Origin: Pyricularia pennisetigena
Lineage: Eukaryota; Ascomycota; Sordariomycetes; Magnaporthales; Pyriculariaceae
Length of the DNA: 64,000 nucleotides
Reading direction: 5' to 3'
Assembly: GCF_004337985.1 (NCBI RefSeq)
Contig: NC_043741.1
Span: 1,024,371 to 1,088,370, forward strand
A program made the translations under genes and the position numbers. The notes beneath the pieces are model-generated. The model searched no databases, was not told where the DNA came from, and saw only the letters and a program-made list of their open reading frames with translations. Shown in pieces: positions 32,885 to 47,500 of the stretch (the stretch's first letter is position 1; each line of letters starts with the position of its first letter).

Positions 32885-35800
32885 ATGGCGGACCCACAGG
32901 CGACTCACGCCCGCGAGCAACACGAGAACCTTCCGGCCGAAGAGCAGCACAGGAACCCCTACTCTTCTGCCAACCGATGGAGGCACCAGGAGTCATCCAA
33001 GTTTGCGCGTCACGCCGCAGCCGCACACGCGCAGGGCTCTACGCCCCAGCCGCGTGAGCCCGAGAACCGCGGCAACTCGGCCGACCTCGCCGCCTTCCTC
33101 AACAAGACGCGCATAACGCCGGCCCAGGATGCGGAGGCTGGAGGATCGGAGCCCAAGGACCCCGAGACCAAGTTCACCCCGATTGTCGTCGGCGCTGCCG
33201 AGGCGCGCAAGGAGGCGGGCACCGCAGACCACCCCGATGTATACCCCAGTCAGCCTGAGCCCAAGGGCGACGGCAAGGAGATTGCTTGTGGGCCGCTGCT
33301 TAACTATCGGCGCATGGAGGCCGGTCGCTGGCTTGGCAGTGTCTTGATTGTTACAAGAGGCGGTGGAAAGGTTCAGAAGCATACCCCGACCTTGGTGATT
33401 CGGAAGCTTGGGCCCCGGGTCGCCTCTCCTAACGGAGTCGTCCCAGCCGGAAATGAGGTGGAAGCTGCTGCAAAAGGACCGTACCAACCTGCCGACGTCG
33501 CAGATGCAGAGACGGCGGACGGTTCAAAGCCAGAAGCTGCCAACAATACTGAGCTGGTCCGGAACCCTGTTGCTGAAAGCGCTCAAGACGCCCAAGCGCA
33601 ACAGGAGGGGTCGTCCGTCACGGGCTACTGTCTGTACTCGGACCCGCGCAACACCTTCTGGCGCTTTGATCTTGATGTCCCAGTCGAGAGCGAGGAGATG
33701 AGGTGGGAGTATACTCTGCCTGGCATGCACTTCATCAGCAAGACCAAGCCCCAAAGGAACATATTTCATGTTCCGGCCGCATCCGAGTCGATGCGCCTCA
33801 TGTTCCATTCATGCAATGGTTTCAGCGTGGGAACCGATGAGGAGGCATGGAGCGGTCCGGCGCTGTGGAACGACGTCCTCCGTGTTCACGAGGAAAGGCC
33901 GTTCCACGTTATGATTGGCGGCGGTGATCAGATATACAATGACGGCATTCGTGTGGACGGACCGCTCCGCAAGTGGACGGATATCGGTAACCCGAAGAAG
34001 CGCCGAGATCACCCATACCCCGAGAGCCTACGCCAGGAGTGTGACGATTACTACCTCAAGAACTACATTCGATGGCAAGTCTTCTTCCTCGGCATTTGTA
34101 GAGGTGGGGAATCTGGGCAGACCAGGAAACTAACTGCTCGAATCTCAGGTACTCGATATTTCCCTTTGCAAATGCCAATGGGCAGATTGCTCAACTTAAC
34201 ATTTGGGATGACCATGATGTGAGTTTATAAATGTGAGGTTTTCACAGCCGTAGCCGCAGCTGACGTTTTATGAATCTTGCCAGATTATTGACGGCTTTGG
34301 TTCATATACCGATCATTTTATGCAATGTGATGTAAGTGCCAGCGTATATTGTGCTCCCTCTACCTGGCTACGTCGTCAACTCCTCGACACGTTGCTTACA
34401 AACTCAAAAGGTCTTCAGGGGTATCGGCGGCACAGCCCACAAATACTACCTTTTGTTCCAGCAGTAAGTTGCTCCTCCCTACGTTCCTATGGCATGTTGC
34501 GCAATGCAGGTTGGTCTTGGGCTATTACTACCTCTCAACTGAAGAGATACTAATTTGGATTTGGCAGCCATCTACCACCTCCCGCATCAACCTACACGTC
34601 AGATATCGCCGCTGTTGAAAGGTCGCCTGATGGCGAAGCGCACGATCCTAATCAACTCATGGACACTTATGTGGCGCCACGCATGACTGAATCGCAGTAC
34701 ATCGTGGGAAAGAAGCCTGGGGTAAGCTCATTCCTGGGAGCAGGACTCGGCCATGAACAGTGCTAACTTTGTATTCCTCTGCAGCCATACGTAGCCGAGC
34801 ACTCGCACAACATGTACGCGCGCCTGGGTGCACGAATGGCCTTTGTGGGCATCGATGCTCGCACCGAGAGAACGCGGCACCAGATCAACTACCCAGAGAC
34901 GTATGACTTGATCTTTACTCGCTTGCGAGAGGAGCTGAGCGCCGCCAAGCAACAGGGCCAACCGATTCGGCACTTGATAGTGCTTCTGGGCATCCCGATT
35001 GCCTATCCGCGTCTCACCTGGCTCGAGAATGTATTTTCCAGTCCACTCATCGGTCCGATCAAGTTCCTGAACCGGCGTTTCGGGTTTGGAGGCGGCTTCT
35101 TCAACCACTTTGACGGCAGTGTTGACCTGCTGGATGATCTGGACGACCACTACACGGCGCGAACGCACAAGCGGGAACGAAACAGCCTCATTGAGCGGTT
35201 GCAGGGTGTTTGCGCCGAGCACTCTGTGCGTGCTACCATCTTGGGCGGCGATGTTCACCTGGCGGCATTTGGTCGCTTCTACTCCAATCCCAAGCTGGGG
35301 ATCCCGATTGAGAATGATCATAGGTACATTCCCAACGTGATCTCATCAGCCATTGTCAACAAACCTCCGCCGGCAGCGGTCGCAAACCTGCTTGCCCGCC
35401 GCAATAAGATTCACCATTTGAACCGCGACACAGACGAGACGCTGTTGAAGTTGTTCGACAAGGATCCGGGTGACTCGAGCAAGACAGCTGGGCACAATAG
35501 TGTGACCATGCCCAGTCGCAACTTTGCAATCATCACCGAGAACTCGGCCAACAATGGCAGCCGTCAACAGGCCGCGGGATCGGGAGCTACGTACCTCGCT
35601 CCCCCGGGGGCTACGAACGGTACCAATGGTACAAATGGCGGTGCTGCCAACGGGAACACCAGCAATACTCACCTGGCTCCTCCGGGATCGTCCGCCGGTG
35701 CCAGCGCCATCACCTCGGCTGCTTCGTCGGTCAGCTCGCAGGTGCCCGGCAAGAACGGGCACTACCCGATCAGTGCAGGCGAGACGGGGTGCGGTACGAC

Positions 35801-36149
35801 GCACCGCGCGGCGACGGCAAAACACGGTACGGCGGCCGACGGCAGCCTGGACATCTGCATCCGCGTCGAGATTGACAACTCGGACAAGAAGGGCACTACT
35901 CAGTCGTACGGCCTCTCGATCCCGGCCCTCGAATTTGACGCGGCGCAGCCGGCGCACAGGAGGACGCTGACCGAGGCTGCCAAAGCTGCCATCTCGGCCG
36001 GCCACACGGACACGGCCATGGACGGCAAGCAAAAGACCGAAAAGGGCGCTTTGGCTGGGCAAATAAACGGGCACGAGCAGGCCGCCAATGGGGCTGGCGC
36101 TGCAGGTAGCGCTCCTGTCCCTGTTGTGAATGGTCAGAAGACGCAGTAA
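32885..36149 (+). CDS. PhoD-like phosphatase-domain protein
   Basis: Six exons: 32885-34074, 34149-34218, 34284-34331, 34411-34463, 34568-34721, 34785-36149 (959 aa). Phases agree throughout and the junctions rebuild RWYSIFPFANANGQIAQLNIWDDHD, the conserved core. Intron 1 is a GC..AG intron (34075-34148, GCAAGT donor); the others are GT..AG. The metallophosphatase fold is suggested by GGGDQIYND (about residue 344), NIWDDHD (414-420) and ILGGDVHLA (about 655), the metal-binding motifs of PhoD-type phosphodiesterases/alkaline phosphatases. The first 240 residues are charged low complexity, and the last 270 are Asn/Gly/Ala-rich (TNGTNGTNGG and similar) with no fold expected. No signal peptide or membrane segment, so it is probably cytoplasmic, unlike secreted bacterial PhoD. 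Substrate unknown. Confidence 0.9.
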
Positions 36150-37857
36150 CACAATGAGGTAATCGCGCTGGGCTGTTGGTAATATTAGCAGTCGATTTTG
36201 ATCGGGTAGTTGTTTTCAAACGATATCCCCTTGAGTTTTTGTTTGGTTTTATTCCTTTGATTTCTTTCAACTCGTCTTGCATGGTAGCATTGTTGTAACC
36301 ATTGGATATATAGCCTGAGTAGCCAGTCTTTGGCATTTGCCATTTTGGTCTATGGAAAAGTGGTAATAATTATATATAAAAAAAAAAAAAGAATTTGTCT
36401 ACCTTTTCACCTGTTTCTGTTTCATGTCCAGAAAATTACATGTCCTGTACTCCGAAGACACAAGTTTATGACTAGTGTAAGGACGACGTAAACACAGACG
36501 CATACGTCTGGTAGTGCTGTGTTCATCATAAGGTGAGGTAGCGTAATATTCACGAACCTATACCCAACAAACGACTGGCATCTATGTACAAAGGCACGGT
36601 GCTGCCGTCGTTGTAGTCCAGACGGTCTTAACCCTATCACAGTCTGCTGTAGCAATATCGCAAGTGTCTTTCTGCTCGCATTAAAGATCGTCTCTTCCCA
36701 CAGAACATGAAACCCAGCTATCTAGTATATAGTGGCTTTTTGTTTAAATATCTCACGAGATATAAGCATGTGGGCTACAGTCAGCGCCGGCTTACCCGAA
36801 GCGGGAGAAAGACATTTCCGGAATGGGTGATAAGGCGGCAAACCCCCTTTTTTTTGGCCTGCCGTCGAAAGATGGCGAAAACATGCACCCGGGGGCCAGC
36901 CTGGAATGTTGCCTTTCGTTCACCGCAACAAAGACGACGAGGAATGTGGAACGTTTTGGATGTAAAGTGTCAGCCGCATGCGATACGAGTTGTAGCTCAG
37001 TCATTCGAAAAAAAAAAAAAAAGCCGTCCCCTGCTTCCGGCGTGCGGTATTATTTGCCATCAAGTTGCGGTCGGGGTGAGCAGATCTTACTCTACACAAA
37101 GTCACAATAATTACCATGATGCCAGACTGGAAGCTAAAACTAGCTCTATAGTATAAATCGTCATCATCAGTCACATCTCACTATATCCCGTACCCTCCCC
37201 GTTCAAACAATTCAAACTCACCGCTTTTTGGTGTTGCTTTTGCCCTTTGAACCCTTTTTTTTTTTTTACCCCTTGTGCCTTGCACGTACATGTATGTACA
37301 TAGGGACCAACCACACGCACACCCCTCTTCAGAGAAGTTTTTTTTTGGCCCAATGGGAGAATACGACGTCAAATAGCTCTGCATCTTTTTTTCCCCTTGC
37401 AAGCGAGACGAGACCAAAAAAGCCCCCCTTGCCGTTGTACAGCACATGCGTGGCGTTCCAACAGAAAGAATTGTGGCCAAATGCAACCATGGCACGCCAC
37501 AAGACTCTCGCCCTCCGGGATGGCGGACTCCCGAATGGCGCAACGTAAAGCATGATGCGAGGCAGAGAAATAGGGTGTGGTAGATTACACACCCAACCTT
37601 TTGCCAACGGGCTTTTTTTGTTGTGAGTGGACAATTAAAAAAAAAAAAAAAGCAATCATGGCACGATAAAACAAAGGGGGTGCAAAACAGGTCACGGGAG
37701 CTGTATTCTGATATTACTGGTATAGTGCCCAAGCAACGGTACCTTGCCTAGGTAGAAGGCAGATAGGCATCTTAGATTAAAGAGGGGTTCGAGGCTAGTA
37801 TAGCGCAAACCGTTCAACCCGCCCCGAGAGACCGTCGTGTTGCTGTCCGCAAGGCTA

Positions 37858-37859
<2 letters not shown>

Positions 37860-37888
<29 letters not shown>
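37860..37888. repeat. Poly(T) tract, 29 nt
   Basis: Uninterrupted run of 29 T in the gene desert. Confidence 0.95.
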
Positions 37889-38632
37889 GGTTTCCACGGT
37901 ACGAGGCAGCCAATTGTGCTCATGTGATGTGATATGGTGTAACCGTATTTTTTTCTGACGTACTATCCCACGCCATTTTCAAGGCAAGAAGCAAAAGATT
38001 GAAATTGGAAATTCATATGGATGAAGGAGAGAAAGAGAGAGAAAAAATAAAAAACCTGATAACCAAACCCAAAGGTACGGTAGCCAAGGGATGCGAGTAG
38101 GAGCTCACCTCACTTGGGATACAGGTGGTACAGTGGTACATTAAGCACCCTGGAGAGCGCCACACATGGCTTTGGGCTTGTGGTATCTACGGAGATAGAA
38201 TATGGTAACTGTTCTAGGCATCCAGGGTATGGGGATTAATCACCCAGGTGTTTAATTGAATGAACGTGCAGACGTGCAAGACGTGCGACTTGTTGAAGAA
38301 AATGAGGGGGTTTTCTGGGGATCTTATCATCTTTTTTTGTGACAGGTCACCGCGCTAGTTAAAAAGTACCATACGATATTGTATTGAACTATTACTCGCT
38401 GCTACCTTAAATTTCATAACGTGGGACTTTGTATACGAAATTTGCCAACGTTATTGGAATCCGGTACGATGCAACATTGATTGGGATTGAATTCATTAAC
38501 AGCCCTCAAATGATTCCAGATGAGCTGACGAATCTGTGGAAGTTTTAATAGAAAAAGAACCGTGAAATCTTAGGAGTATATGACAACCATGTTATACCCC
38601 CGTACCGCACGCAGCGCCAGCACGGTTCGCCC

Positions 38633-38661
<29 letters not shown>
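38633..38661. repeat. Poly(A) tract, 29 nt
   Basis: Uninterrupted run of 29 A in the gene desert; flanks show no similarity to those of the other tracts. Confidence 0.95.
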
Positions 38662-38664
<3 letters not shown>

Positions 38665-41529
38665 ATCCGTACAGCATCTTAGGTGGGCCGGAAGTTCTTC
38701 GTATCTGGCGGACCCTGCACACACTCCAAAACACAAAGAGAGAGAGGAGATAAATGTAAACTGCGTAATCAAAAAAAGGCCCTACCGAGGATGGGTAAGA
38801 TATGGATAAATCAGGTACTGCCGAACATGCATCAAAAATAAACCAACCAGCTCGGTTTGACATGCATTCCGTCAAGCCGCGCATCCCAAGCCCACACAGG
38901 AAGGGTAATTCGCGTCCCCCAGCCCGGTGTCTGGTATCACACACATCCCCCAACAAACCACTTTTTTTCTTGGACGAGTGCCACGAAGAGAAAAAAAAAA
39001 GTCGGCAGTTGAGCGCAAAACGCATACACAGACGAGATTTGGTAACCCAAAAGTCATCTGGCTTTTCCTTTGGCGGGTATACCACAAAACCCGGCGGGAA
39101 CATGCCGATTGAGGGCACGTTCGTCTCCTGCCTGTTTTGGTCGTGATGGTGTAAGAGTATTCCGGTTTCGTGAGACTTAAAAGGGATCATTCCGGTGCTC
39201 TCTTTTGATTCATTTGAAACTCATAGTACAGCATCATATATTGTCGTTCTCTTTCTTTCCGAATCACATTCCAAGTTCCAAAGCTGCTCACTCACCCCAA
39301 TGTCCAAGGCGGGAATAAAAAAAAAAAAAACATCAACCAATTACACACGTCACCGACAATCTGACGTAGGGGTTTTTCTTATTTACTTTTTTCTTCTTCT
39401 CTATTTTCTTTTTGAGATCTCTTGATGGGTTCGGAGCACGGCAAAACTGTCAGCACGATAAGATGTGATATGTGACGAGCAAGTTGCGAATAGATGAATG
39501 AGGGTATAGGCCCCGCTTAGTAGGCTGTTATATTCCAATACAAGTGGGGCACCCTCGGGAAAGTAATCACGGTGGCCGTTCCCTGATCTGGCTTATCGCG
39601 TGCTAAATGGGATCTGAGCAATATATTGCGTCCCACGCGTCGGGCGGGATTGTAGACTGCATGTACGATTTGCTGTTAGTTACGTAGGAATGATGATCAA
39701 GTTTCTCGCTCACAGCTCCCCTCCGCCTAGTGAAACAAAACAATGAACCCCCATGAGTTGCAAATTCGACACCGATAAGCTTGGCCTAATAGAGGGGCCT
39801 TTGTGTGTCAACACCCAAAACCCTAGAGAACACGAAAAACAAGACTGCCACGCTTGTCTCGGGATGAACAGAAAATCTTGTAGGATTTGTCAGAGGGAGC
39901 GGAACTGTAACGCTATTCCATCTCGACGCATGAAGAAGACGGGAAGTGACGTGATGCATACCCCCCTACGCAGATTATCGAGAGTTTAGTCCTTCTTCGC
40001 TTGCGGCAATTTCATATCGACGCCGAGTACGTGGGTAGTAGTAGTAGTGCGACGTGCATAGTCAGAGGGATGGAGACGGTGAATCTTGTCACGTCGTTAA
40101 TTAACAGAAAGAAAAAAAACTGGAGATATTTGGTGACGGGAGTCGGGGTGCTCCCTGCTTTGCGGTTGAACGCACAGCCGGGCCAGCAAAATCCACGAGT
40201 CGGTAAAGTTGCAAGTAAGCTTGTGGAGATACAGAGGGAGAGAGAGGAAAAAAAAGAGCTGCGACAAGGTCAGCACGGAGCACTCCCGTCTGAACGACAC
40301 GATCATCGCATCAATTCCTTTCAGGGGGATGCCCCAGCTCCCTGATACAATCTGCCAGCGCAACTTGATGTTTCTTTCAGATAAGGAGCCAGTTTATGCT
40401 GTCCCGCCCCTTTCGCCTGTGTATGACAAAGAGGAATGCCATGATGCGTTGGACAAGACTGCTGAGTCAATCCATACATGCAAGAGAACCCAGCTCTGTG
40501 TGTGTTCTAGGTTTGTACGATCGGCGGCGGCTGGGATGATAATCCTGCCAATGGGTTATTTCGTCAACCCTGGGGAAATCCCCCGCTATACACTCGATTG
40601 TCTTGGGTTATCTTAGCGTTGTTTGTGCTGCTGCCAAATATTTCAAGCACATTTATTATGCGCTGGACCGAGAAAAGGGCAGCAAGGCTGTTTGTAGAAG
40701 GCGAGGCTGAAAACTGACGCCACTAACTATGCGTGTTTGGTTTACAGTAGAGACAAACCTGTCCCTAGCAAACCAAAAAAAAAAAAAAAAGAAAAAAAGA
40801 AAAAAAGAAAAAAAAGGGCGCTGTTGCTTTTCGCTCAAAGTGGTGGGGTTCCGGAGACATGCTTGTTTGTCAGGTCAGCTGGCCCCCAAGAATTTGCACT
40901 ATCGAAGCGACAAGTTGCAACAGAATACGGATAAACAGGCAAACAGGGTCAACTTGCACCGGGATTGTTAAGTGCCGAGGTGAGAATGGCGCGTTACCAA
41001 CCATGTCCTTTTCTGTTCTTGTTCATTTGCGTGAATTGATTTAAATCCCTCTCCATGGTTACGAATAATTGCGACGTGTGAAGCAATTAATGGAGACAAG
41101 GCTGGTTTTGGAAAAGAAGCGGTGAGGAAAAAAAAAACTTCGAGGGTTGGGGGAGTGAGAGAAACCCACTAATTACTTCTTATTGAAATGAAGGGATCAA
41201 CCCGGTACTGGAGAACTGTGGGGACTCACACCCCTAGCTCTTTTTTCTCTCGTGGCCAAGTTCGATGAACCGAACCGCGTCCGAACAAGTTGATTGGGCA
41301 TTGAATGGGGGGGTTTTAATCCGGCTAAACACCAAGACACCTGGCACCCCTTTCAGCTAATGTAGGTACAAGCCGCACTAGCCCGCAAAAGAAATTCTCC
41401 TAATTGCACTGCTTTTCGAGATCACCCGATGCAGTGGGTTATTGCTTTATCGTGGCCATTGCCAACTGTGGAATTTTCAAGGGACTTGAGGCAGACTTCT
41501 GTCTGCATGGAAGCTGCGGTATGGCTCAC

Positions 41530-41558
<29 letters not shown>
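41530..41558. repeat. Poly(A) tract, 29 nt
   Basis: Uninterrupted run of 29 A in the gene desert. Confidence 0.95.
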
Positions 41559-41560
<2 letters not shown>

Positions 41561-44500
41561 CGGGTTTTTTCTTCCTTTCAGTCAAAAGACTAGATCGCCG
41601 GACAAAGTTCAGATGGATAACCCCATGTTATGGTCTCAATAACACTCCAGGGGGAAAAAAGCTCACAAATGTCGTCAGCCGCTTCATGTCAACTCAAATC
41701 GTTGCTGTCAGTCGCCAAACATGGAATTGACACTTCTTAATTTAGATACCTGATGTCTGGTCGCACGTCACCTGCTGATTTGCACAGACCCCCAAAAACT
41801 AATATACTACCATACATTACAACACAATTACTACGTACAACGCAAACCCATCATCACTCGAACCAAAAAAAAAAAAAAAAACCCCAAATTCAAGTGAGTT
41901 AATCTCCTCTGATAAGCCCCGGGGCTGCACTGTTCGCTTCGCTATCGGATTCCCGCTCCCCATTTAAACCCTTGCTCGTTTCGTACCACTTGTCCCGTTG
42001 GCCAAGTCCTTGCATCCCCAGAAAATCTCTCGGGACGCACGTTCGTCCGCTTAACGGCAGGCAGGCAGGCAGTGCAAGCCCATTTACTTTAACTATTTGT
42101 CGCATTTCAAAGCCATAAGCAAATGTATCAGTGAGGCGCAAGTAAGAAGAGTACAGCAGCATGGCCAGAATTCGCGGCCTTTGCCTGTCAGAGATTTTGT
42201 TTCTTTCTTTCTTCTTTTGGTTTCCCACAATCCATCTCTTACGACTCGTTTTTACCAGCGTTGCTTCCGGTACAGTAGTATTGCACCTTGCATGCGGACT
42301 GCAGCGGCTCACAGAGAAGCCGTCGCTATTATTGCAAAAGATCTGGGTCCACCCACTGCTCGGCATGCCGGCTTATTTCCATGCTATCACCCATGCAAAA
42401 AGGTCTGCAGGTACATGGGAACTTGGGGGCTTTTTTCCCCTCAATTTTTCCCCCGTTGATGTGTATACTGCTACGTTGCCCACCGTATATGGAGAAGTGT
42501 TCTCGATTAACCAACTTTTTTGTCAGCCACGAACCTACGACGGTTGCATTGCAATGTTGTTGGAGCAGATTGGTCCCGAGGAAGTACCGGATCTGGCGAA
42601 GCCGAGCTCGGCCAATGCAGACCGTCGCCCATGGTCGTTTTTGTTACCCCATGCTCGGAGGAGGAATGTTCACCAAGGATCGTGCAGGCAAGCCACAGTT
42701 CAGAAAGATGGTGGGATGACCGATTGAAACAAAAACCACATGCTAGCCGCGTTGCAAACTACTGACAGCGGTGTGTGTCTCGCATGGCATGATGAATATT
42801 AATTGTTTTGAGTCAAGTTTCGTCCGGAGCTGTCACCATCGCGCAGAGACGCTTCCAACGTATAGAGGGTGGGAGGGTTACAGTCGATGCGTGGATAGGT
42901 CACGCTCTGATGGAGACAAAATCCTACCTAGGACGATAAATCGGACTCTGCAGGAAATCAATTGACCCTCGCGCAATATTGAACTCACCCACTTTGAGTA
43001 CCATGTCATTAGAGGGGTGAACATGGATATGCCAAAAAAAAAAAGGAAGAAGAAAGATTCCCTATTAGGCGGGAAACTATGGGGAAAACAAAAACCCAAG
43101 GTGACCTTCGCCCCCAAAACTGCTTCAGCTGATGTGGCTTGTTGTTAATTAGCATTTCGGCAGCATGCATGTTTTGCCTGAAAACGAATCGCAAGAAAAC
43201 CCATCTTCCACTCTTACCCCCCTTCCGCAGTTGGCCACTAACCCGGAGGCATTTCTGCATTGATAGATATCGTTGTCGTTAGCCGTACTAGCTAAGTTGC
43301 TCAGCCGTCGCTGCCGTCGCCGGGAGATGCCTGCCTGCCAGGGCACGAACGACACGGACCGAATGTTTCGGGTCAAGCGAGCGAGCGTGGAACAACAAAA
43401 AAAAAGGCATTGATAATTTTTGACAAAAAGCCCCAACCCACAGTCTCCGTGGGGGCCTTGCCGTTTATGGGTGTCCCAGCTCTCCGAGATTTGCCAGATC
43501 ATCTATCGGTGGGCTGTACATCGGAGGCATCAAGGAAACAAGTTGCATTGTCGCGAGGCTCCACGCTGTGTTTTGGATCCCCAGTTTCTTTAGTCTATAT
43601 TCCAGCTCTAGTCTAGTCCGGTAGTGTTCGACGAGAACAAAAACCTACGCCTTGCCTAACACGGGGTTCATCGCGAATCGAATAAATGATGATGTTCGAC
43701 GCCTGCGACGACCAGTGGGGAGTTTTTGCTGTTCCCGCTGGGCGCCCCTCACTCACCGCTGGAATAGCGGGACTGAAAAGAAGAAAGAAAAAAAAAAGTC
43801 GCACCCCATGAGACATCGAAGAGGAGAATAAACCAAAAAAAAAGGGAGGCTTGCGAAAAGAAACTCGGCAGGGTCCTATATGCTTTGTTTGACTCAAAGT
43901 GAAGTAGGATAAGAACGGGCATCAATCATCTAGGGTCGTTTGACTGATGTGGGTTGATCCATGGCTTGCTTTTTTGCTTTTTCTAAGGGAAGGGACCAAA
44001 CGTACATTCAAATCGGTCTCCATGATTCGATCGATAACTGCTGCAAGGGGGATGGATGTTGGCCGCGACTGGGTTTAAGCGATGCGTATGCGTAGCACGT
44101 ACTGGATACAAGTGCCCCAAGAAATGTTCCATGAGGCAACTCATACTGTAGATTCCTAACAGACATCTGTTTGCTGCAATGAATTGGATGCAAAAACAAA
44201 ACACGAAATGCCGCCTGGTGACAGGGTCGATCAATTGGACGTTTCTTCTTTTTTCTTTTTTTTTTTTCTTTTTTTATTTATTTTACCAATCCATCGGAAG
44301 CGGCCGGGCTGAGCTGTTTGCATCATGCTGCCCCAGCTGGGAGGGGAGGCTGTTTTGTTACCTATCTACTTAGCACCGCAGCAAAAGGTGCAAGACCATC
44401 AAAAAGATGATTGCAGCGTAAGCATAAGACACGTTGAATCCCTACATCGATCAGCTGCCCAAAACAGGCTGCAGCTTCCACATGGATTCGTCTCATCACA

Positions 44501-47500
44501 GCAGAGCCTATAGGTTTGCGATCCTATTCGTTGCGTCTGCTTGGTGTGTGTGGCGAGGTGCGATAGTGTGCGTTTTTTCTGCTGCATGCGTGCGCTAGTT
44601 TATTAGTTGCAACAGTGCGGCAACGAGATCCCCAGTGGGCATTTCGAAAACGAAAACGGCAACTATTAGGAGAAACCAACAATCAACGACAGTTCTGTTC
44701 TTTGTATACGGCAGAAAGTAATATCTAGGTGTCCAATGCCGGCGATTGATGCCCGATATTTTCTCGCCAGTGATATGTGCTGGAACCACTCTCGTTGGCT
44801 GAATGCATCACCAGGCACCCGAGTTCTCAAAACATTGTTGGTTTGGTTTTGGGCGATTGACTGTCACCAGTGGTGCCAGCACTTCGTGCATTGGATCGAA
44901 AATCCATCAGTGCCTGGCAAGCTTCAGCTGTGCTGCCAGTTCCCAAGGTACGTACCTTTAGTCAGGTACCCGCACCCCTGGCCGCTTGTCGTAGCCGATC
45001 CCAGCAATGGGGGGTTATGACAGCTCTTTTATGGTTGTGTCCATTGAAAATGTGGAAGATGCTTGCTCGACCACAAGACAAGACCTTGGCGGTGGGTTCT
45101 GGGACAGCTGCTCTTCGGTAGACTATCCAGGCCAACCCCTGCATATCCCTTCCTGGGTTGCCAGCATGCTCTCCACTCCCACGTATTTCGTAGCTTTAAC
45201 AGATGCACTATAGGTGTAGGTACGTACCTTAAACTTCTCACCTTACCTTGCGCCATAGTACATAGTAGGTATTTGACACCATATTGGCTCAAGGTCGGTC
45301 CCGAAGGGGCCCACATTCGCTTTTTGTCATCGAACCCCTGACCTTGGTCTCAATTAAACCAGAAATCAATCGCGATCGTGGACCAACCACCACCGACGAA
45401 GCAGCAACTTCTCCTCCCGTTGAAACCCATTTTCCAAGTTCCATCCTCGACACACGCTCCGCACTTTATTCCCACATACTCCCACAGCCATCAAATCTAG
45501 ATCGACAACCATTGCTTGCCCACACGTTATTTTTTTTTTTCTTTCCCCATGCGCGTTTTGGTTCAATGATGGCTTTTTACTTGTAGTCCGCTGGCAAATC
45601 AAACAGCGGGAACCTTGGGGGCATTGCGACCCACACCCCTCCACGAGGTAAGGTCTGTTTTTTTTTATTCCCACTCAACAACATACTGTACCATACCTAC
45701 AGTGAGTGGTGTCATTTTGGAATCAAGAGTTTGGCAGGTCTCGAAGATACCTAAGCCGGGGTAACTATTTCGCAAACAGCAAGAATGCCCCCCGTCACCT
45801 GCCGGCCGCTGGTTTGCGCCCCTAGACCGAGACGGTTGCCGTTGAACGGTGGGCAGTATTACGAAAGGTGCTGCCGGGAATCATTCCAAAATTAGGATGG
45901 GAACGGAAAAAAAAAAAAAAAGACTCTCTCCAGTATAGTGCTGGTAGCCCCATCAATTCATCTCCTGCATGGGCACTAGTCTGTGCATGTGCCTAGGGTA
46001 AGCGACGCCATGGGCTCGTTCGTTTGTTTGTCCGGCTCGGAAACCACAATTGGGGAGTCACTTGCCCCAGGTACTTTGTCTTTTTAACGTTTTAGTAGCC
46101 AAGGCAGCTTTTGTACCTGCTTCAAACTCTCAACGGCCAATGGCTCTTCAAAGAATTTCCGATCCTGGATTTGTTGGCAACAAAGGCGGGCTCTTTTAGC
46201 GGCCGTCTAGCTAGTTCATGCCAGGTATGTTTCCGGGCTGAATTTCTTATCTTTGTTCACGATTTTTCCACAGAGCTGGCTGGCAAGCCAGGTCTAGTTG
46301 TCAATCACACCGCACACCCCCTCCCCTCCCCTGTCATTCAAAAGCTCCACGTTTCATGCCGTCCCTCGGCCCCTCTCTTGTCATCAACCAGTGCTACTCG
46401 CTAGTATAGAAACATTCACAACTTGACATACCACTTTAGTTCGTGCCCAAGGTACCACATAGAAAGGAGGTGTGTGGCCGCTTCTTTGGACGCACGCCTG
46501 AACGTTGAGTGCGGAGTTGGATGGGAGTGGATTGTATGCTGCATGTGGATCTCAATACTACCTACTCACCACACGTACACCGCACGGGTTTTAATCTACC
46601 GGTTCCAGCAGGCCTGTTTTATTCCCTCTCTTCTTTATTAGCGGCTCTTTGTCGTTGTTGCCCCCCTCCCTGCCTTTTGGGGAGAGAGAGAGAGAGAAAG
46701 ATATTTTAAGAGTGTAGTGGCGCGCACGCCCAACCGCATGCAGGTACCTGCACGCCCGCACGCACGCCCGCACACTACCTGCCTTTCTCTACTTCTACAA
46801 GCGAGGGGTCGATTTGGGGCTTTACTTTATTGTTGCGACCTACCCCAACTCTTTGCCTCTTCTCATCTCATCTTCAGCGTGCTTCATCTGCATCCGCTCT
46901 GCCGACTCCCATCCGTGTATGTCACTGCTATTGCATACGGATGAGATGCAACGTGGGTAGAAGACGCAGGAGCAGAAGAAGAAGAAGACGAAGAAGGCAG
47001 TGAGGGTAGCCCGTCAGTCTACGTACAACAAGCGGTTCCTCGCCTCGCCCAGTTACGATACGCTGCGCATCCAACGAAGAGCGTAACCCCACGTTCCCGG
47101 TCTGCCGTATAGACTGTGGACCTCTACTCAGTCTTGGTCAACCAGCGACTGCACTTTTGCACGACCACGAGGATCGTTTCCTTTGGACGATCTCCCCTTT
47201 GCGACGAGCTTGGTCCTTGGGACTGGGTTGTGGATTCGGATTCCCTGCGCGCAAGGTCTTTGGGTACTCCGTCCGATATTTGATCTGATATCTCGAGTCT
47301 CATCTCACCGGAAAGCGAACGCTTCGGTTACCAGTCAGCATAGTCTTGGCCTCTGCGGCCCGATCTCTTAAATCTGTCGGTACCTCCTATTTACTACGAG
47401 TCCTTTCTTTTGTTTATTCTGTCGCTCCAGTAGAAATCCCAGTTGCACACATCTTCATCTTCCATCATGACACATTCTGGCAGCCGGCGCTCGATCTTAG

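Noticed and set aside
35346..36152. 268-residue minus-strand frame
   Set aside because: Antisense of the last exon of the PhoD-like gene.
42161..42727. 188-residue frame with hydrophobic start in the gene desert
   Set aside because: Overlaps two other frames of similar length, has no conserved motif and an implausible composition; probably chance.
45329..45345. TCGAACCCCTGACC, a tRNA T-arm-like string on the minus strand
   Set aside because: The stem does not close and no acceptor or anticodon arm is present.
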